Assembly (NCBI RefSeq): GCF_009729545.1
Contig: NZ_WFIY01000004.1
Coordinates: 1,710,001 to 1,774,000 of the forward strand
From: Acidianus infernus
Lineage (GTDB): Archaea; Thermoproteota; Thermoprotei_A; Sulfolobales; Sulfolobaceae
DNA length: 64,000 bases
Reading direction: 5' to 3'
This document shows, in pieces, positions 47,616 to 56,714 of the stretch (the stretch's first letter is position 1; each line of letters begins with the position of its first letter). Under the pieces are notes generated by a model. That model saw only the letters and a list, made by a program, of their open reading frames with translations, made no database searches and was not told where the DNA came from. The position numbers and the translations under genes are program-made.

Positions 47616-48695
47616 TTACCATTTTATGACTGACTTTATCTCACCTTTAGGTTTATTTTCCAGAATTTCCTTCGCATCTTCCGGTGGAACTACAGTAGTT
47701 ATCATCCTATTAAGTAAATCTCCGTATTTTTCCTTCCACATGGTAAGATAATTCACCGCAGATTTGAAGTGCCACTTATTTGCGTTAACACTGCCTACAA
47801 CAGCTATATTATTCTCAACCATGAAAGTTACAAGATCAGCATCAATTTGCACTTTATCCCCAGTTTGAGTACCAAATAAAACCAAGATAGAATTCTTGTT
47901 CATTTTATGCATTAAAGGAACAAAAGCTGAAGGAAAACCGCTTGTATCGACAATAATATCTGCCTTAGGAAGATGATCAACTCCCTTAGTAGTATTAACG
48001 AATTCTGCCTCAATTCTGGTAGAAACGTATTCTTCTGCAGGCGAAGGATCCCTCTTATTTAACATGTAAACATTAAAGCCGTATGTTCTTAAAAGTAAAG
48101 AGAAGAAAGTCCCTATCGGACCAGTCCCAACTACATAAGCATTCCTGCAATCGTAAGCACCGTCTTCACAATTCCATATCATTCTTTGTTGTATATACAT
48201 CACTTCCTCTATTGCTTTAACTACGTTTGATAATGGCTCAGTTAGTACAGCTATATCTTTTATTGCTTCAGGAACTTTTACTAGATAAACTTCGTCATCA
48301 ACAAATTCTTCTCTCATAAACCCGTTTTTACCTCTTATTCCTGCCTCAACAAAATTTCCAGTCTCACAAAAGTCTTGTTTACCTATTTTACAATTTAGGC
48401 AAACTCCGCAACCTCTTCTAACAACTGGAACTACATAATCCCCTTTTTTCAATTCTTTCACTCCTTCTCCCACTTCCTCAACTTGCCCAAACGCCTCATG
48501 ACCTAGAATTAATTCGCTCCAACCTTCCTGAGGTCTTGTGAATGATAATTTGTTTCCTACAATACCTCTATCAGTACCGCAGACTCCAGTATAGAGAGTT
48601 TTAACTAGCACTTGACCTTTGCCTACTTTTTCTTCTATATTTACATCTTTTACTTCCATTCCAGCCTGGTGAGGTTTAACTACTATTGCTTTCAT
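47616..48695 (-). CDS. gdh: Glucose/galactose 1-dehydrogenase, Sulfolobus type
   Basis: This 359-residue medium-chain dehydrogenase oxidises aldoses to lactones in the branched Entner-Doudoroff pathway. Catalytic zinc site residues are Cys39 (GVCGTD), His66-Glu67 (GHEAFG) and Glu153. The structural zinc lobe holds Cys96, Cys99, Cys102 and Cys110 (GCGVCLNCKIGKQDFC). The nucleotide motif is VVGTGPIG at 188-195. The insert with MIWNCEDGAYDCRNAYVVG matches Sulfolobus glucose dehydrogenase. Length is normal. The neighbouring CoA synthetase is metabolically unrelated, so linkage may be accidental. Confidence 0.92.
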   Translation of the reverse strand: MKAIVVKPHQAGMEVKDVNIEEKVGKGQVLVKTLYTGVCGTDRGIVGNKLSFTRPQEGWSELILGHEAFGQVEEVGEGVKELKKGDYVVPVVRRGCGVCLNCKIGKQDFCETGNFVEAGIRGKNGFMREEFVDDEVYLVKVPEAIKDIAVLTEPLSNVVKAIEEVMYIQQRMIWNCEDGAYDCRNAYVVGTGPIGTFFSLLLRTYGFNVYMLNKRDPSPAEEYVSTRIEAEFVNTTKGVDHLPKADIIVDTSGFPSAFVPLMHKMNKNSILVLFGTQTGDKVQIDADLVTFMVENNIAVVGSVNANKWHFKSAVNYLTMWKEKYGDLLNRMITTVVPPEDAKEILENKPKGEIKSVIKW

Positions 48696-48796
48696 AATAT
48701 ATACTCATAAAGGAGGGTAATAAAGGAAAATTCTAAAATACCATATAGAACAAAAAATCTCTTTTGAATAATAAAAAAGGAAAGTAAAGAAATTCC

Positions 48797-50362
48797 TTAT
48801 TTCTTTCTTGCAATTACCATAATTACAGCTATAATTAGTATAATGACTACTACTATCGCTATTCCTAAAATTTCAGTATTGCTAAATGAAGGTGAGGTTA
48901 TTGTTGATGAAGAGCTACTTGTTGACGAAGTTGAGATAGTTGAAGTATATCCATAAACTATTAAGTAAGTACTTGCAGGATCAGTGAACACTACGATAGT
49001 GTTGTTTACTACAAAATAGTTACAAGAATTCAACTCTACTAAAGAGCCATTGCTCTCTTGTTCGAATATTACGAAGTTCTCATTACTTACTTTACTAACG
49101 TTAAAAGTAACATATCCGCTGGCGGAAATATTCACAATCTGTGCTAAGTAACTTTTACCTTGTATAGTAACATTACTTACTACCACTGCAGTAGGCTTTA
49201 CAATAGTTACATTAACGATAATAGAATGCACAACGCCTACATAAAACACTGAAGAGTTTAAGGACAGCATTAAAAGTAGACCTTTAGCGTGGTTTATGTA
49301 AACCTCGTGTTGTATAATAACGTTAGCTGTAGTTTCTACAGTGTTATTCTCGCATACGCCTAGAATTACTGGTACTCCTTGATGATAAATTACAGAAATT
49401 AAAGAAGGCTTTACCAACGCAGGTGCATTAGTTATATGAACTATGAGTAGTTCTCCTGCTATAAAGGAGGAATCAAAAATTCCATGATATTCTGCATTTA
49501 TATAAGCTGAATGAACATAACCAACTGTAGTTCCATTAATTCCGTAAAATTCTAAAGTAGTGAAGTTAACTCTACCGCTCATTGGGGCATGCAATCCTAA
49601 ATTTAAGTTTCCTATTCCTAATCCTTTCCATTCTATAGCTGGCATTAATTTACCACAGAAGTATGCGGTGGTAACAGTATAGCCTTCAGCACCAGACGAG
49701 AAACTAGAGCCATTAACAAGGAAGCATTCAATTAATGGCGAGTATTTTCTTGGCATTTGGACGTGTAATATAAAAGACGAGCTATATTCAGATTCGCTCG
49801 AAATAGCAACCTTAGTTAATGTGAGATTTATATATTGAATTACTGAGGAGTTTTGTTTAATTCCTATTGAGATGTTAGAGATTGAAGTACCGTTAATGAA
49901 TTGTAAGACTACTTCGCCAGATCCATTTATATAGGAATAAGTGTGAACATAAGTCTCGTTAAATCCTGCCCACACTATTTCCTCCATACCAGCAGAAATG
50001 ACTATTATTCTAGCTAATTGAGGTATAGTAGTTCTAACATATAAGTTACCACTTGCAGAGGAATTAACACATATTTTTCCATTTATTGTTTCAGCACTTC
50101 CGGTTACTAAAGTGTAAATTGTAGTATAACGATTAACGTATATATCTTTGTCATTACAGCTTAAATTCCCATAATATGTAGAATTGCTAACTTTATATAT
50201 TTCTATAGATAAAATTCCCTTACTAATATATAAGCAACTGGAGTACTTACTATACTCTAAAGTATAGTAGGTATTATTACTTGATGCAGATGAATTCACT
50301 ACTGACATAAAAAATATTGGGACAATTAATAATGCTATTATTCCTATTGGAATTAATCTCAT
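48797..50362 (-). CDS. Cell-surface protein with Ser/Thr-rich stalk, 521 aa
   Basis: It starts with a signal peptide (LIPIGIIALLIVPIFFMSVVNSSA) and ends with a Ser/Thr stretch (STSSTSSSSSTITS) followed by a membrane anchor (ILGIAIVVVIILIIAVIMVIA) and ARKK. The roughly 450-residue ectodomain is strand-rich, with many N-glycosylation sequons and a few Cys. Ser/Thr-rich membrane-proximal stalks are typical of Sulfolobales surface and binding proteins. No enzymatic motif was seen. It has its own promoter region upstream at 50363-50536. Confidence 0.8.
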   Translation of the reverse strand: MRLIPIGIIALLIVPIFFMSVVNSSASSNNTYYTLEYSKYSSCLYISKGILSIEIYKVSNSTYYGNLSCNDKDIYVNRYTTIYTLVTGSAETINGKICVNSSASGNLYVRTTIPQLARIIVISAGMEEIVWAGFNETYVHTYSYINGSGEVVLQFINGTSISNISIGIKQNSSVIQYINLTLTKVAISSESEYSSSFILHVQMPRKYSPLIECFLVNGSSFSSGAEGYTVTTAYFCGKLMPAIEWKGLGIGNLNLGLHAPMSGRVNFTTLEFYGINGTTVGYVHSAYINAEYHGIFDSSFIAGELLIVHITNAPALVKPSLISVIYHQGVPVILGVCENNTVETTANVIIQHEVYINHAKGLLLMLSLNSSVFYVGVVHSIIVNVTIVKPTAVVVSNVTIQGKSYLAQIVNISASGYVTFNVSKVSNENFVIFEQESNGSLVELNSCNYFVVNNTIVVFTDPASTYLIVYGYTSTISTSSTSSSSSTITSPSFSNTEILGIAIVVVIILIIAVIMVIARKK

Positions 50363-50536
50363 GAGTCAAACTCCTACATTCCACTATTAAAAATAAGCTT
50401 TCCGCAGTAGGATAAAATGATTGAAACGAAATAATTTCACTATAAATTTTTTCCATTAATAAGATTATATTTATGTAGACGGACATTTATGTCATAAAAT
50501 AGTCAATCTCTTTAATTTATACACATAATTTCTGTT

Positions 50537-51442
50537 ATGACATCTGTAGTTACAGGAGGGGCAGGATACATAGGAGGACACCTTGTTGACCATCTAATAG
50601 AGAACGGAGAAGACGTAATCAGCATAGACGATTACTCTTCTGGAAGTTATGTTAACGAAAAAGCTCAGAATATAAAATTGGATTTAAGGATAGCATACCC
50701 TACAATCCCTAAAGAAGCAATAATCTATCATTTAGCTGCAAATCCAGACGTTAAGACGTCAATGGAAAATATTTATGAACACTTCGAACGCGACGTTAAA
50801 GTAACATTGAATGTAATGGAAATGGCTAGAAAATATGACGCTAAAATGGTGATATTCTTTTCTTCTTCAACTGTTTACGGTGAGGGAAAAATACCTACTA
50901 CTGAATTTGATGAAATTAAACCTATTTCTAATTATGGTCTGTTTAAAGTTCTAGGAGAAGAGATATTGAAGTTTTATACTAGAAATTATGGAATAAGAGG
51001 TATATCTTTAAGGCTAGCAAATATTACTGGAGGTAGAATTTCTCATGGAGTAGTTATAGATTTCATAAAAAAATTAAGGAAAAATAAGGAAGTACTAGAA
51101 ATCTTAGGCAATGGAAAGCAGAGTAAAAGCTACCTTTACATTACCGATTTACTTTCAGCTGTTGACGTTATAGTTAAGTACTTTAAAGGATTATATGATA
51201 CATTTAATATAGGGAACGACGATTGGGTGACCGTGGACGAAATAGCTAGAATAGTTGAAGAGGAAATGGGATTATCCCCAAAGCATGTTTATGTTGATGC
51301 TGGAGAAGGTAGAGGTTGGAAAGGTGATGTTAGGTTTATGTTACTTGACACATCGAAGATAAAATCTTTTGGTTGGTTACCAAAATATTCTTCAGCTCAG
51401 GCAGTAAGACTTGCAGTGAGGGATGCCCTTGATAAAGTATAA
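50537..51442 (+). CDS. NAD-dependent sugar epimerase/dehydratase (UDP-glucose 4-epimerase-like)
   Basis: This 301-residue short-chain dehydrogenase of the extended type has the Rossmann motif GGAGYIGGHLVDHL, the SSSTVYGEG serine strand and the Y-x3-K pair in NYGLFKVLGEE. The C-terminal lobe contains the nucleotide-sugar region YLYITDLLSAVDVIV and FNIGNDDWVTVDEIA. The likely product is a UDP- or GDP-sugar for glycans of S-layer or lipids. A small membrane-protein gene follows 4 bases after the stop, and the ECF-type transporter genes lie downstream in the same direction. Confidence 0.85.
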   Translation: MTSVVTGGAGYIGGHLVDHLIENGEDVISIDDYSSGSYVNEKAQNIKLDLRIAYPTIPKEAIIYHLAANPDVKTSMENIYEHFERDVKVTLNVMEMARKYDAKMVIFFSSSTVYGEGKIPTTEFDEIKPISNYGLFKVLGEEILKFYTRNYGIRGISLRLANITGGRISHGVVIDFIKKLRKNKEVLEILGNGKQSKSYLYITDLLSAVDVIVKYFKGLYDTFNIGNDDWVTVDEIARIVEEEMGLSPKHVYVDAGEGRGWKGDVRFMLLDTSKIKSFGWLPKYSSAQAVRLAVRDALDKV

Positions 51443-51446
51443 GCTA

Positions 51447-51650
51447 ATGGGAATAGGATTAATTTTGCTTTCTGCCTTAGTAATATACGTGTCTTTTTCA
51501 ATTTTCTTCTTAAATTTACGAATAAAACTTGGAGGATTAGATATTTCTCCAATAATAATAAAAATAATAAATTTTACAATAATCTTCCTAGTTTTCATTT
51601 ATCTAGCATACGTAGGATATATTATGATTTTCCATGCTCAAGAAAAATAG
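51447..51650 (+). CDS. Small two-helix membrane protein, 67 aa
   Basis: It has two hydrophobic segments (GIGLILLSALVIYVSFSIFF and IINFTIIFLVFIYLAYVGYI). I choose ATG 51447, 4 bases after the epimerase stop, over an in-frame ATG at 51423 that overlaps the epimerase. The tight spacing suggests an operon with the epimerase. No family is known. Confidence 0.55.
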   Translation: MGIGLILLSALVIYVSFSIFFLNLRIKLGGLDISPIIIKIINFTIIFLVFIYLAYVGYIMIFHAQEK

Positions 51651-51686
51651 GGAAAATTTCTTAAACTTAAGAATAAATTTTTACAC

Positions 51687-52226
51687 ATGCCACTCTCTAA
51701 AGATGATAAGAGAAAGTTAATTTACGCAATAGTGTTTTCAGTAGCTTCATACGCAGTGGCTGCAGGATTAGCTTTAGGAACTGCGGCTTATGCTCTTAGC
51801 ATATTCACTGATCCAGTTGTAACGCTTACTGTTCCCTTAATAATAGTAGCAATAGGAATTCAAGCAATAAACGCAAAGAACGGACCGCTCCTCATCTTAA
51901 TAATTAGCGCAATACTTTATGCTATATCTGGTTTAATATTTCTAGTTCCAACCTTCGTAATAGCAGGACTTGTAGTGGAAGGTGTGTCAAGAATTGTGGG
52001 ATATAGATCATTTAAGGCTGTAATGATAAATACTACATTAGCTGGTGGTCTAGTAGGAGTCTTCAGCGTAGTATTCGGAGTACTATTTGTACCTTCAACA
52101 GCGTCACAATTCGCTTTAGATCTTATGTTAGCCTTTACAGGAATATATTTTGTAGAGTCAGCAATAATGGGTGTAGTCTCTTACTACTTAGGTAATTTCC
52201 TAATAAAATCCGGGGTATTACATTGA
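51687..52226 (+). CDS. Putative substrate-binding (S) component of an ECF-type transporter
   Basis: The 179-residue membrane protein has about five to six helices and no motif naming a vitamin. Its position directly in front of an EcfT-like and a double-ATPase gene, with a 4-base overlap to the former, marks it as the S component. Small Gly/Ala-rich helices (AVAAGLALGTAAYALSIF) and the length fit S components. The substrate is open: vitamins, cobalt or nickel, or other small molecules are possible. Confidence 0.65.
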   Translation: MPLSKDDKRKLIYAIVFSVASYAVAAGLALGTAAYALSIFTDPVVTLTVPLIIVAIGIQAINAKNGPLLILIISAILYAISGLIFLVPTFVIAGLVVEGVSRIVGYRSFKAVMINTTLAGGLVGVFSVVFGVLFVPSTASQFALDLMLAFTGIYFVESAIMGVVSYYLGNFLIKSGVLH

Positions 52227-52801
52227 AAACATCTTTTTTATATTCAGTAATTTTTTCTGTTCTAATATTTTTATCAACTTATGTATCTCTAGGCATTTAT
52301 GCAATGGCTATTACTATTGCAATGTTATTCAGAAGGAAAGGAATTTTCATAACAGAAATTCTCATAGCCGTATTTTCCTATTTCGTACTATCATATTTTG
52401 GTAAATCTTACCTTTACGTATTTACCGTAAGGGCAATAACTTACATAAACCTATATTTTGCAATTTCAGAGCTTGTTGATAAGTCAACAGTTCTTGATGC
52501 ATTAGGAGAGAAAGGAGTGCCAATAATCATTGCCTTGGCTTATTATCCATATTTCTTTCAACTCTCCTCAGAGGTATCATTTTACGCAAAGGCAAGAGGG
52601 ATAGGCTTCAATCCTATTAAAATCTCTAGGCCTCTTTTAGTAGAAATGATCAGAGTTGCTGAGAACCTTTATGTAGCTTATACTGTAAAACTTTTTGGAA
52701 ATTATTCTGGAAAAAGGAATTTAAAACCTAGAACTTCCGACTTAATTCTTCTTACTATAGGAGTGGCTATATTTACATTATCAGTTATGTTCCCTTTATA
52801 G
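52223..52801 (+). CDS. ecfT: ECF transporter transmembrane (T) component
   Basis: The 192-residue protein has about five membrane segments, and the coupling helix region contains AKARGIGFNP, the A-R-G motif with which T components contact the ATPases. The start overlaps the S component and the double-ATPase gene follows after 31 bases. It would transmit ATP hydrolysis to the S component. It is somewhat short for the family (usually about 250 aa). Confidence 0.7.
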   Translation: MKTSFLYSVIFSVLIFLSTYVSLGIYAMAITIAMLFRRKGIFITEILIAVFSYFVLSYFGKSYLYVFTVRAITYINLYFAISELVDKSTVLDALGEKGVPIIIALAYYPYFFQLSSEVSFYAKARGIGFNPIKISRPLLVEMIRVAENLYVAYTVKLFGNYSGKRNLKPRTSDLILLTIGVAIFTLSVMFPL

Positions 52802-52832
52802 AAATTGTACAACTTATTACCATTATTAATAA

Positions 52833-53972
52833 ATGTTTTGTAGCCAAAGAATACTCGTGCTTACAATTATAACCAGTAAAGGTAGTGTAGAAGTAGATAA
52901 ACGAGAAATTGTTGGACTACTAGGAAGAAACGGAAGCGGGAAAACAACGTTGCTAAAGTCCGTTCTTTGCAACTCTCAGAACCAAGTTATACTTGATGGC
53001 AAAGACTTTTGTAAAGAAAAAGATTATAGTAAAGTTTCTCTCGTATTACAAGAACCTTACTCCCAGATTCTAGCAGAAACGGCAAAGGAGGAAGTAGAGC
53101 TTTTATCTAGGTATCACAGAGTAAACGAGAAAATCGTTAAGAATATTATGGGCGAATATTACGATAAAAAGTTCCTAGAGCTCTCTGACGGTTATAAAAG
53201 GAGATTCGTAATTTCAACAACCTTAGCTTCAATGCCAGAATACGTTCTACTTGATGAACCTTTCGCAAATTTAGATAAGTACTCTACTGTTGAAGTAAAG
53301 GAAATAATTCCTAAGGGCACTTTAATAGCAGAACATAGAGTTAAAGAAATAAGAGATATGCTAGATAGAGTTTACTTACTGGAAGATAAAATAGAAGAGA
53401 TTGACAAGGAAAAGCTTTACGACGAAAATTTCTTAAAATCCCACGGATTAAGGGGATTTAAACTCTCTAAAATTGAAAGTGAACTGGGAAAAGAAATCCT
53501 TGACGTACAAACTACTAAGGCTAGAATAAAAGTTAGAGAAAGTGAAGTACTTTGTTTAATTGGAAGGAATGGAGCAGGTAAGACAACTACCTTAAAGCAA
53601 TTAGTGGGAAAAGTTTACGTAATTTTTCAAAATCCTGATTTACAATTCTTTTGCACTACAGTAAAGGAAGAAGTTAAAGGAAGAGAAGACGTATTATCGC
53701 TCTTTAATCTAAAGGATAAAGAAGATAGGAGCCCTTACACTTTAAGTTATGGAGAAAAAATGAGGGTTCTAATTGCCTCAGCTTATGCCTCCGGTAGGAA
53801 GGTAATTGCGTTAGATGAACCAAGTGTAGGAATGGATGGAAATTCTCTGCTCTCATTTTATGAAATGATTAAGCTATTAAAAGAGGAAAAGAGAGGAATA
53901 ATTATAGCTACTCACGACGAGGATATAATAAGCATGTGCGACAGCATAATTAACTTGGACAAGAGCTTTTAA
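52833..53972 (+). CDS. Fused double ABC ATPase, ECF transporter energizing subunit
   Basis: Two ATPase domains lie in one 379-residue chain. The first has Walker A GRNGSGKTT near residue 32, a signature LSDGYKRR and Walker B VLLDEPFANLD. The second has GRNGAGKTT near 247, LSYGEKMRV and VIALDEPSVGMD, with ATHDED as the switch. Both sites look catalytically complete. Each domain is short (about 170-190 residues) and the first N-terminal strand is reduced to ILVLTIITSKGSVEVDKREI, so the enzyme is compact. It is the A-A' component of the transporter formed with the two membrane genes before it. Confidence 0.85.
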   Translation: MFCSQRILVLTIITSKGSVEVDKREIVGLLGRNGSGKTTLLKSVLCNSQNQVILDGKDFCKEKDYSKVSLVLQEPYSQILAETAKEEVELLSRYHRVNEKIVKNIMGEYYDKKFLELSDGYKRRFVISTTLASMPEYVLLDEPFANLDKYSTVEVKEIIPKGTLIAEHRVKEIRDMLDRVYLLEDKIEEIDKEKLYDENFLKSHGLRGFKLSKIESELGKEILDVQTTKARIKVRESEVLCLIGRNGAGKTTTLKQLVGKVYVIFQNPDLQFFCTTVKEEVKGREDVLSLFNLKDKEDRSPYTLSYGEKMRVLIASAYASGRKVIALDEPSVGMDGNSLLSFYEMIKLLKEEKRGIIIATHDEDIISMCDSIINLDKSF

Positions 53973-53996
53973 TACATTTTGTACAATTCTCCTTGC

Positions 53997-54419
53997 GTGA
54001 ATAAAACAATAGGTAGAAATGCGGAAAGGGAATTAGTTAAGCTTCTTATGCATTACGGTTTTAACGCAGTGAGAATTCCGACGTCAAACTCTTCTCCTAA
54101 TCCTTTACCAGACGTATTTGCTACTAAGGGTAATATTTTACTTTCTATAGAAGTTAAAAGCACTTGGCAAAAGAAAGTTAAGGTTGAAGAAAATCAAATT
54201 AGAAAAATTTTAGACTTTCTGAAAATGTTTCCAATGGAAGGTAAAGCATTGATTGTTGTAAAATTTAAAGGAGGAATTGGATGGAGAGTGAAGGAAGTTG
54301 AAGTAGCTAAGGAAGAGGAAGTTAATGAAGAAAACTCTATTTCATTAGAGGATTATTTGCTTAACTTACAGAGTAATCTATTGCAATCATTAAATCAGCG
54401 TCCTTATCAAATTCTCTAA
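53997..54419 (+). CDS. hje: Holliday junction resolvase Hje/Hjc
   Basis: The enzyme cuts four-way DNA junctions. I place the start at GTG 53997 (MNKTIGRNAERELV), because the family begins there and the upstream in-frame TTG adds only noise. Active-site residues Glu10, Asp39, Glu52 and Lys54 are present (GRNAERE, PLPDVFAT, SIEVKST). The RIPTSNSSPNPLPD segment closely matches Hje of Sulfolobus. The C-terminal acidic region (KEEEVNEENSISLEDYL) follows the core. It converges with the Lrp-type regulator, overlapping its 3' end by 59 bases. Confidence 0.9.
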   Translation: MNKTIGRNAERELVKLLMHYGFNAVRIPTSNSSPNPLPDVFATKGNILLSIEVKSTWQKKVKVEENQIRKILDFLKMFPMEGKALIVVKFKGGIGWRVKEVEVAKEEEVNEENSISLEDYLLNLQSNLLQSLNQRPYQIL

Positions 54420-55128
54420 ATTTAAAGAACTCCTCTTTTACTTCCTCTAAAGAATCTCCAATATTCACAAATATTCCAGCAGTATTATCACTTATTTCCC
54501 TGAACATTTGCCTTGAAAAGAATTTTCTACCGATCTCTACGTTATGCGTAAATACAGCGTACATAACTAATCCTGCCTTAGTTAAGTCAATTTCCGGAAT
54601 TAGCCTAATGAAATTCCTGGAATAAAGGTACCTTATATGCCTCCTAATTGTCTTAGTAGATACCTTCATCTTATCTGCTAAATACATTGTATCCAAAGTA
54701 GGTTCTTCTTTCATTATTGAGACAAGCTTAAGGTCGAAATTAGAAGGATTATAGGGCTGTTGTTTAGGAATATATATCATCCTTGGGTAACCTAAACTCT
54801 CGCTCATAATATCAATTTTCTTCTTTAAATCATCTAGGGTATTACCTTCAATTTCGTAAATATTTGTCTCTTCTAGACAATTTACCTTAAATACGTACTC
54901 TCCTTCCCAGTCCTTTATATTCTTAAAAGCAACATACGCATGATATTTTCCATAAAAGTTTGGATTAACGTAAAGTGACACCTTCTTAATTACCTTATCT
55001 TGGATTAACTTATCTATCCTATAATTCACTGCTGGAGAAGATATTCCTATCATTTTTGCTATTGACCTTTGTGATGTTCTATAGTCCTTTAATAGGTAGA
55101 ACAAGATTTTCTTATTTATTTGATCCAT
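54361..55128 (-). CDS. Lrp/AsnC-type transcription regulator with two HTH domains
   Basis: The 255-residue protein starts with an AsnC-type HTH (INKKILFYLLKDYRTSQRSIAKMIGISSPAVNYRIDKL). A second winged-helix-like region lies near residues 135-175 (LVSIMKEEPTLDTMYLADKMKVSTKTIRRHIRYLYSR). The rest is a mixed alpha/beta part that may hold the ligand site. Duplicated HTH units of this kind occur in Sulfolobales regulators. It might autoregulate or control neighbours such as leuCD, which start 330 bases away on the opposite strand, but no operator repeat was recognised. Its 3' end overlaps hje. Confidence 0.82.
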   Translation of the reverse strand: MDQINKKILFYLLKDYRTSQRSIAKMIGISSPAVNYRIDKLIQDKVIKKVSLYVNPNFYGKYHAYVAFKNIKDWEGEYVFKVNCLEETNIYEIEGNTLDDLKKKIDIMSESLGYPRMIYIPKQQPYNPSNFDLKLVSIMKEEPTLDTMYLADKMKVSTKTIRRHIRYLYSRNFIRLIPEIDLTKAGLVMYAVFTHNVEIGRKFFSRQMFREISDNTAGIFVNIGDSLEEVKEEFFKFREFDKDADLMIAIDYSVS

Positions 55129-55250
55129 ACTTTAATATAGTACTCATTAAATATACGCTTTCATTAGAAGATTTTTTATAAAAATTCCTCAATTTTTCTC
55201 GGTAATACTTAGTAAAAACTCTTTTAATGAAAAAGATAAAGCCTTAAATC

Positions 55251-55427
55251 ATGGCTAGAAAAATGTGTCCAGTATGTAAAAAGGTTGTAGAGGAGAAGGT
55301 TATAAAAGATGGAGATATAATATCAAAAGTCTGTCCAGAGTGTGGATATGTTTTTATATCCTATCAGAAGGGTAAGGGAGTTTTAGTACTTAATAACGTA
55401 AAATTGTCCGAAACTCGAACTGTTTAA
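55251..55427 (+). CDS. Small zinc-ribbon protein, 58 aa
   Basis: ATG 55251 opens a 58-codon frame: MARKMCPVCKKVVEEKV...KVCPECGYVFIS. Two CxxC pairs (CPVC and CPEC) separated by about 20 residues make a classic zinc ribbon. The family resembles small archaeal ribbon proteins found beside information-processing genes. The start follows an AAATC tract and a T-rich stretch, consistent with a leaderless start. LeuC begins 40 bases downstream, so the genes may be cotranscribed. Confidence 0.75.
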   Translation: MARKMCPVCKKVVEEKVIKDGDIISKVCPECGYVFISYQKGKGVLVLNNVKLSETRTV

Positions 55428-55466
55428 TAATTAAGATTTATTTTCCCCTTCACTTAATTGGAAACT

Positions 55467-56714
55467 ATGCCCCAGACTCTTACAGAGAAAATTCTCAGCA
55501 GAGCTTCTGGAAAAGAAGTCTCGCCAGGTGACGTAATAGAAGCAAAAACTGACATAGTAGCATTTCACGACTTAACAGGATATCACGTAATAGAAGTCAT
55601 GGAAAAAGCGGGAATTGAGAAAGTATTCGACAAAAGTAAAATAGTAATTGCGTTTGATCATTTAGCACCACCTCCTGACGTAAGGAGTGCAGAAATACAA
55701 GTAATGATAAGGAAATTTGTAAAAAAGATGGGATTACCTAACTTTCACGATATTAATTTCGGAATAATGCACGAAGTTTTGCTGGAAAAATATGCCTTGC
55801 CCGGTCAAGTAATAGTAGCCGCAGATAGTCACACCACGACATCCGGTGCTGTAGGAGCTTTTGCTCAAGGAATGGGAGCCTCAGACATTGCGGCAGCAGT
55901 AATTACTGGGAAAACGTGGCTAGTCGTTCCTACTCCCTTTAAAGTAGAATTAAAAGGTTCACCAGGGAAATGGATTACCGGGAAGGACGTAGCACTGAAG
56001 TTGCTACAAGAATTCAAGGCTGATTACTTTAACGGAATGTCGATAGAAGTTTACGTAGAAAACCCCTCTACATTCCCAATGGATTATAGAGCAACAGTAT
56101 CAAACATGGGAATAGAAATGAACGCAGATGCATTAATGTTTATTCCTGATGAAGAGACTAAAAATTATATAAAGACAATGAGAGGATACGAACCCGCGTT
56201 AGTTACTCCTGATCCCGGAGCAAAATATGCTGACGAATACACGATAGAATTAAGTAAATTAGAACCATTAGTTGCCGTACCTTATAGCGTAGACAACGTA
56301 AAAACCGTTAATGAGGTTGAAGGTAAAGAAGTGGATCAAGTTTTCATAGGCTCTTGCACAAACGGTAGGTTAAGCGATATAGAAATTGCTGCAAAAATAC
56401 TTAAGGATAAAAAAGTAAAGACTAGGTGCATAGCTATTCCTGCATCTTACGAAATGTTCAGGAGGGCAATGGACTTAGGTTACATAGAAACATTGGTCAA
56501 TGCAGGCTGTATTGTAACTTACGGAACATGTGGTCCTTGCTTAGGTGGTCACTTCGGAGTAGCAGGGCCAGGAGAAACTATAGTTTCAACCAGCAATAGG
56601 AATTTTAGAGGTAGAATGGGAAGTAACGACTCTAAAGTCTACTTAGCTAATCCTGCAGTTGCAGCGGCTTCTGCATTAGAAGGGAAAATAACTGATCCGA
56701 GGTCGATAGCATGA
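55467..56714 (+). CDS. leuC: 3-isopropylmalate dehydratase large subunit
   Basis: This 415-residue aconitase-family subunit isomerises 2-isopropylmalate to 3-isopropylmalate in leucine synthesis. The three cluster Cys lie in GSCTNGR (near residue 293) and GTCGPCLGG (near 353-359). The substrate region ADSHTTTSGAVGAFAQGMGASD is intact. I favour ATG 55467; a TTG three codons upstream is possible. The small subunit overlaps its stop by 4 bases. Homoaconitase (lysine pathway) is the closest alternative; Sulfolobales carry both kinds, so the exact substrate rests on overall similarity. Confidence 0.85.
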   Translation: MPQTLTEKILSRASGKEVSPGDVIEAKTDIVAFHDLTGYHVIEVMEKAGIEKVFDKSKIVIAFDHLAPPPDVRSAEIQVMIRKFVKKMGLPNFHDINFGIMHEVLLEKYALPGQVIVAADSHTTTSGAVGAFAQGMGASDIAAAVITGKTWLVVPTPFKVELKGSPGKWITGKDVALKLLQEFKADYFNGMSIEVYVENPSTFPMDYRATVSNMGIEMNADALMFIPDEETKNYIKTMRGYEPALVTPDPGAKYADEYTIELSKLEPLVAVPYSVDNVKTVNEVEGKEVDQVFIGSCTNGRLSDIEIAAKILKDKKVKTRCIAIPASYEMFRRAMDLGYIETLVNAGCIVTYGTCGPCLGGHFGVAGPGETIVSTSNRNFRGRMGSNDSKVYLANPAVAAASALEGKITDPRSIA

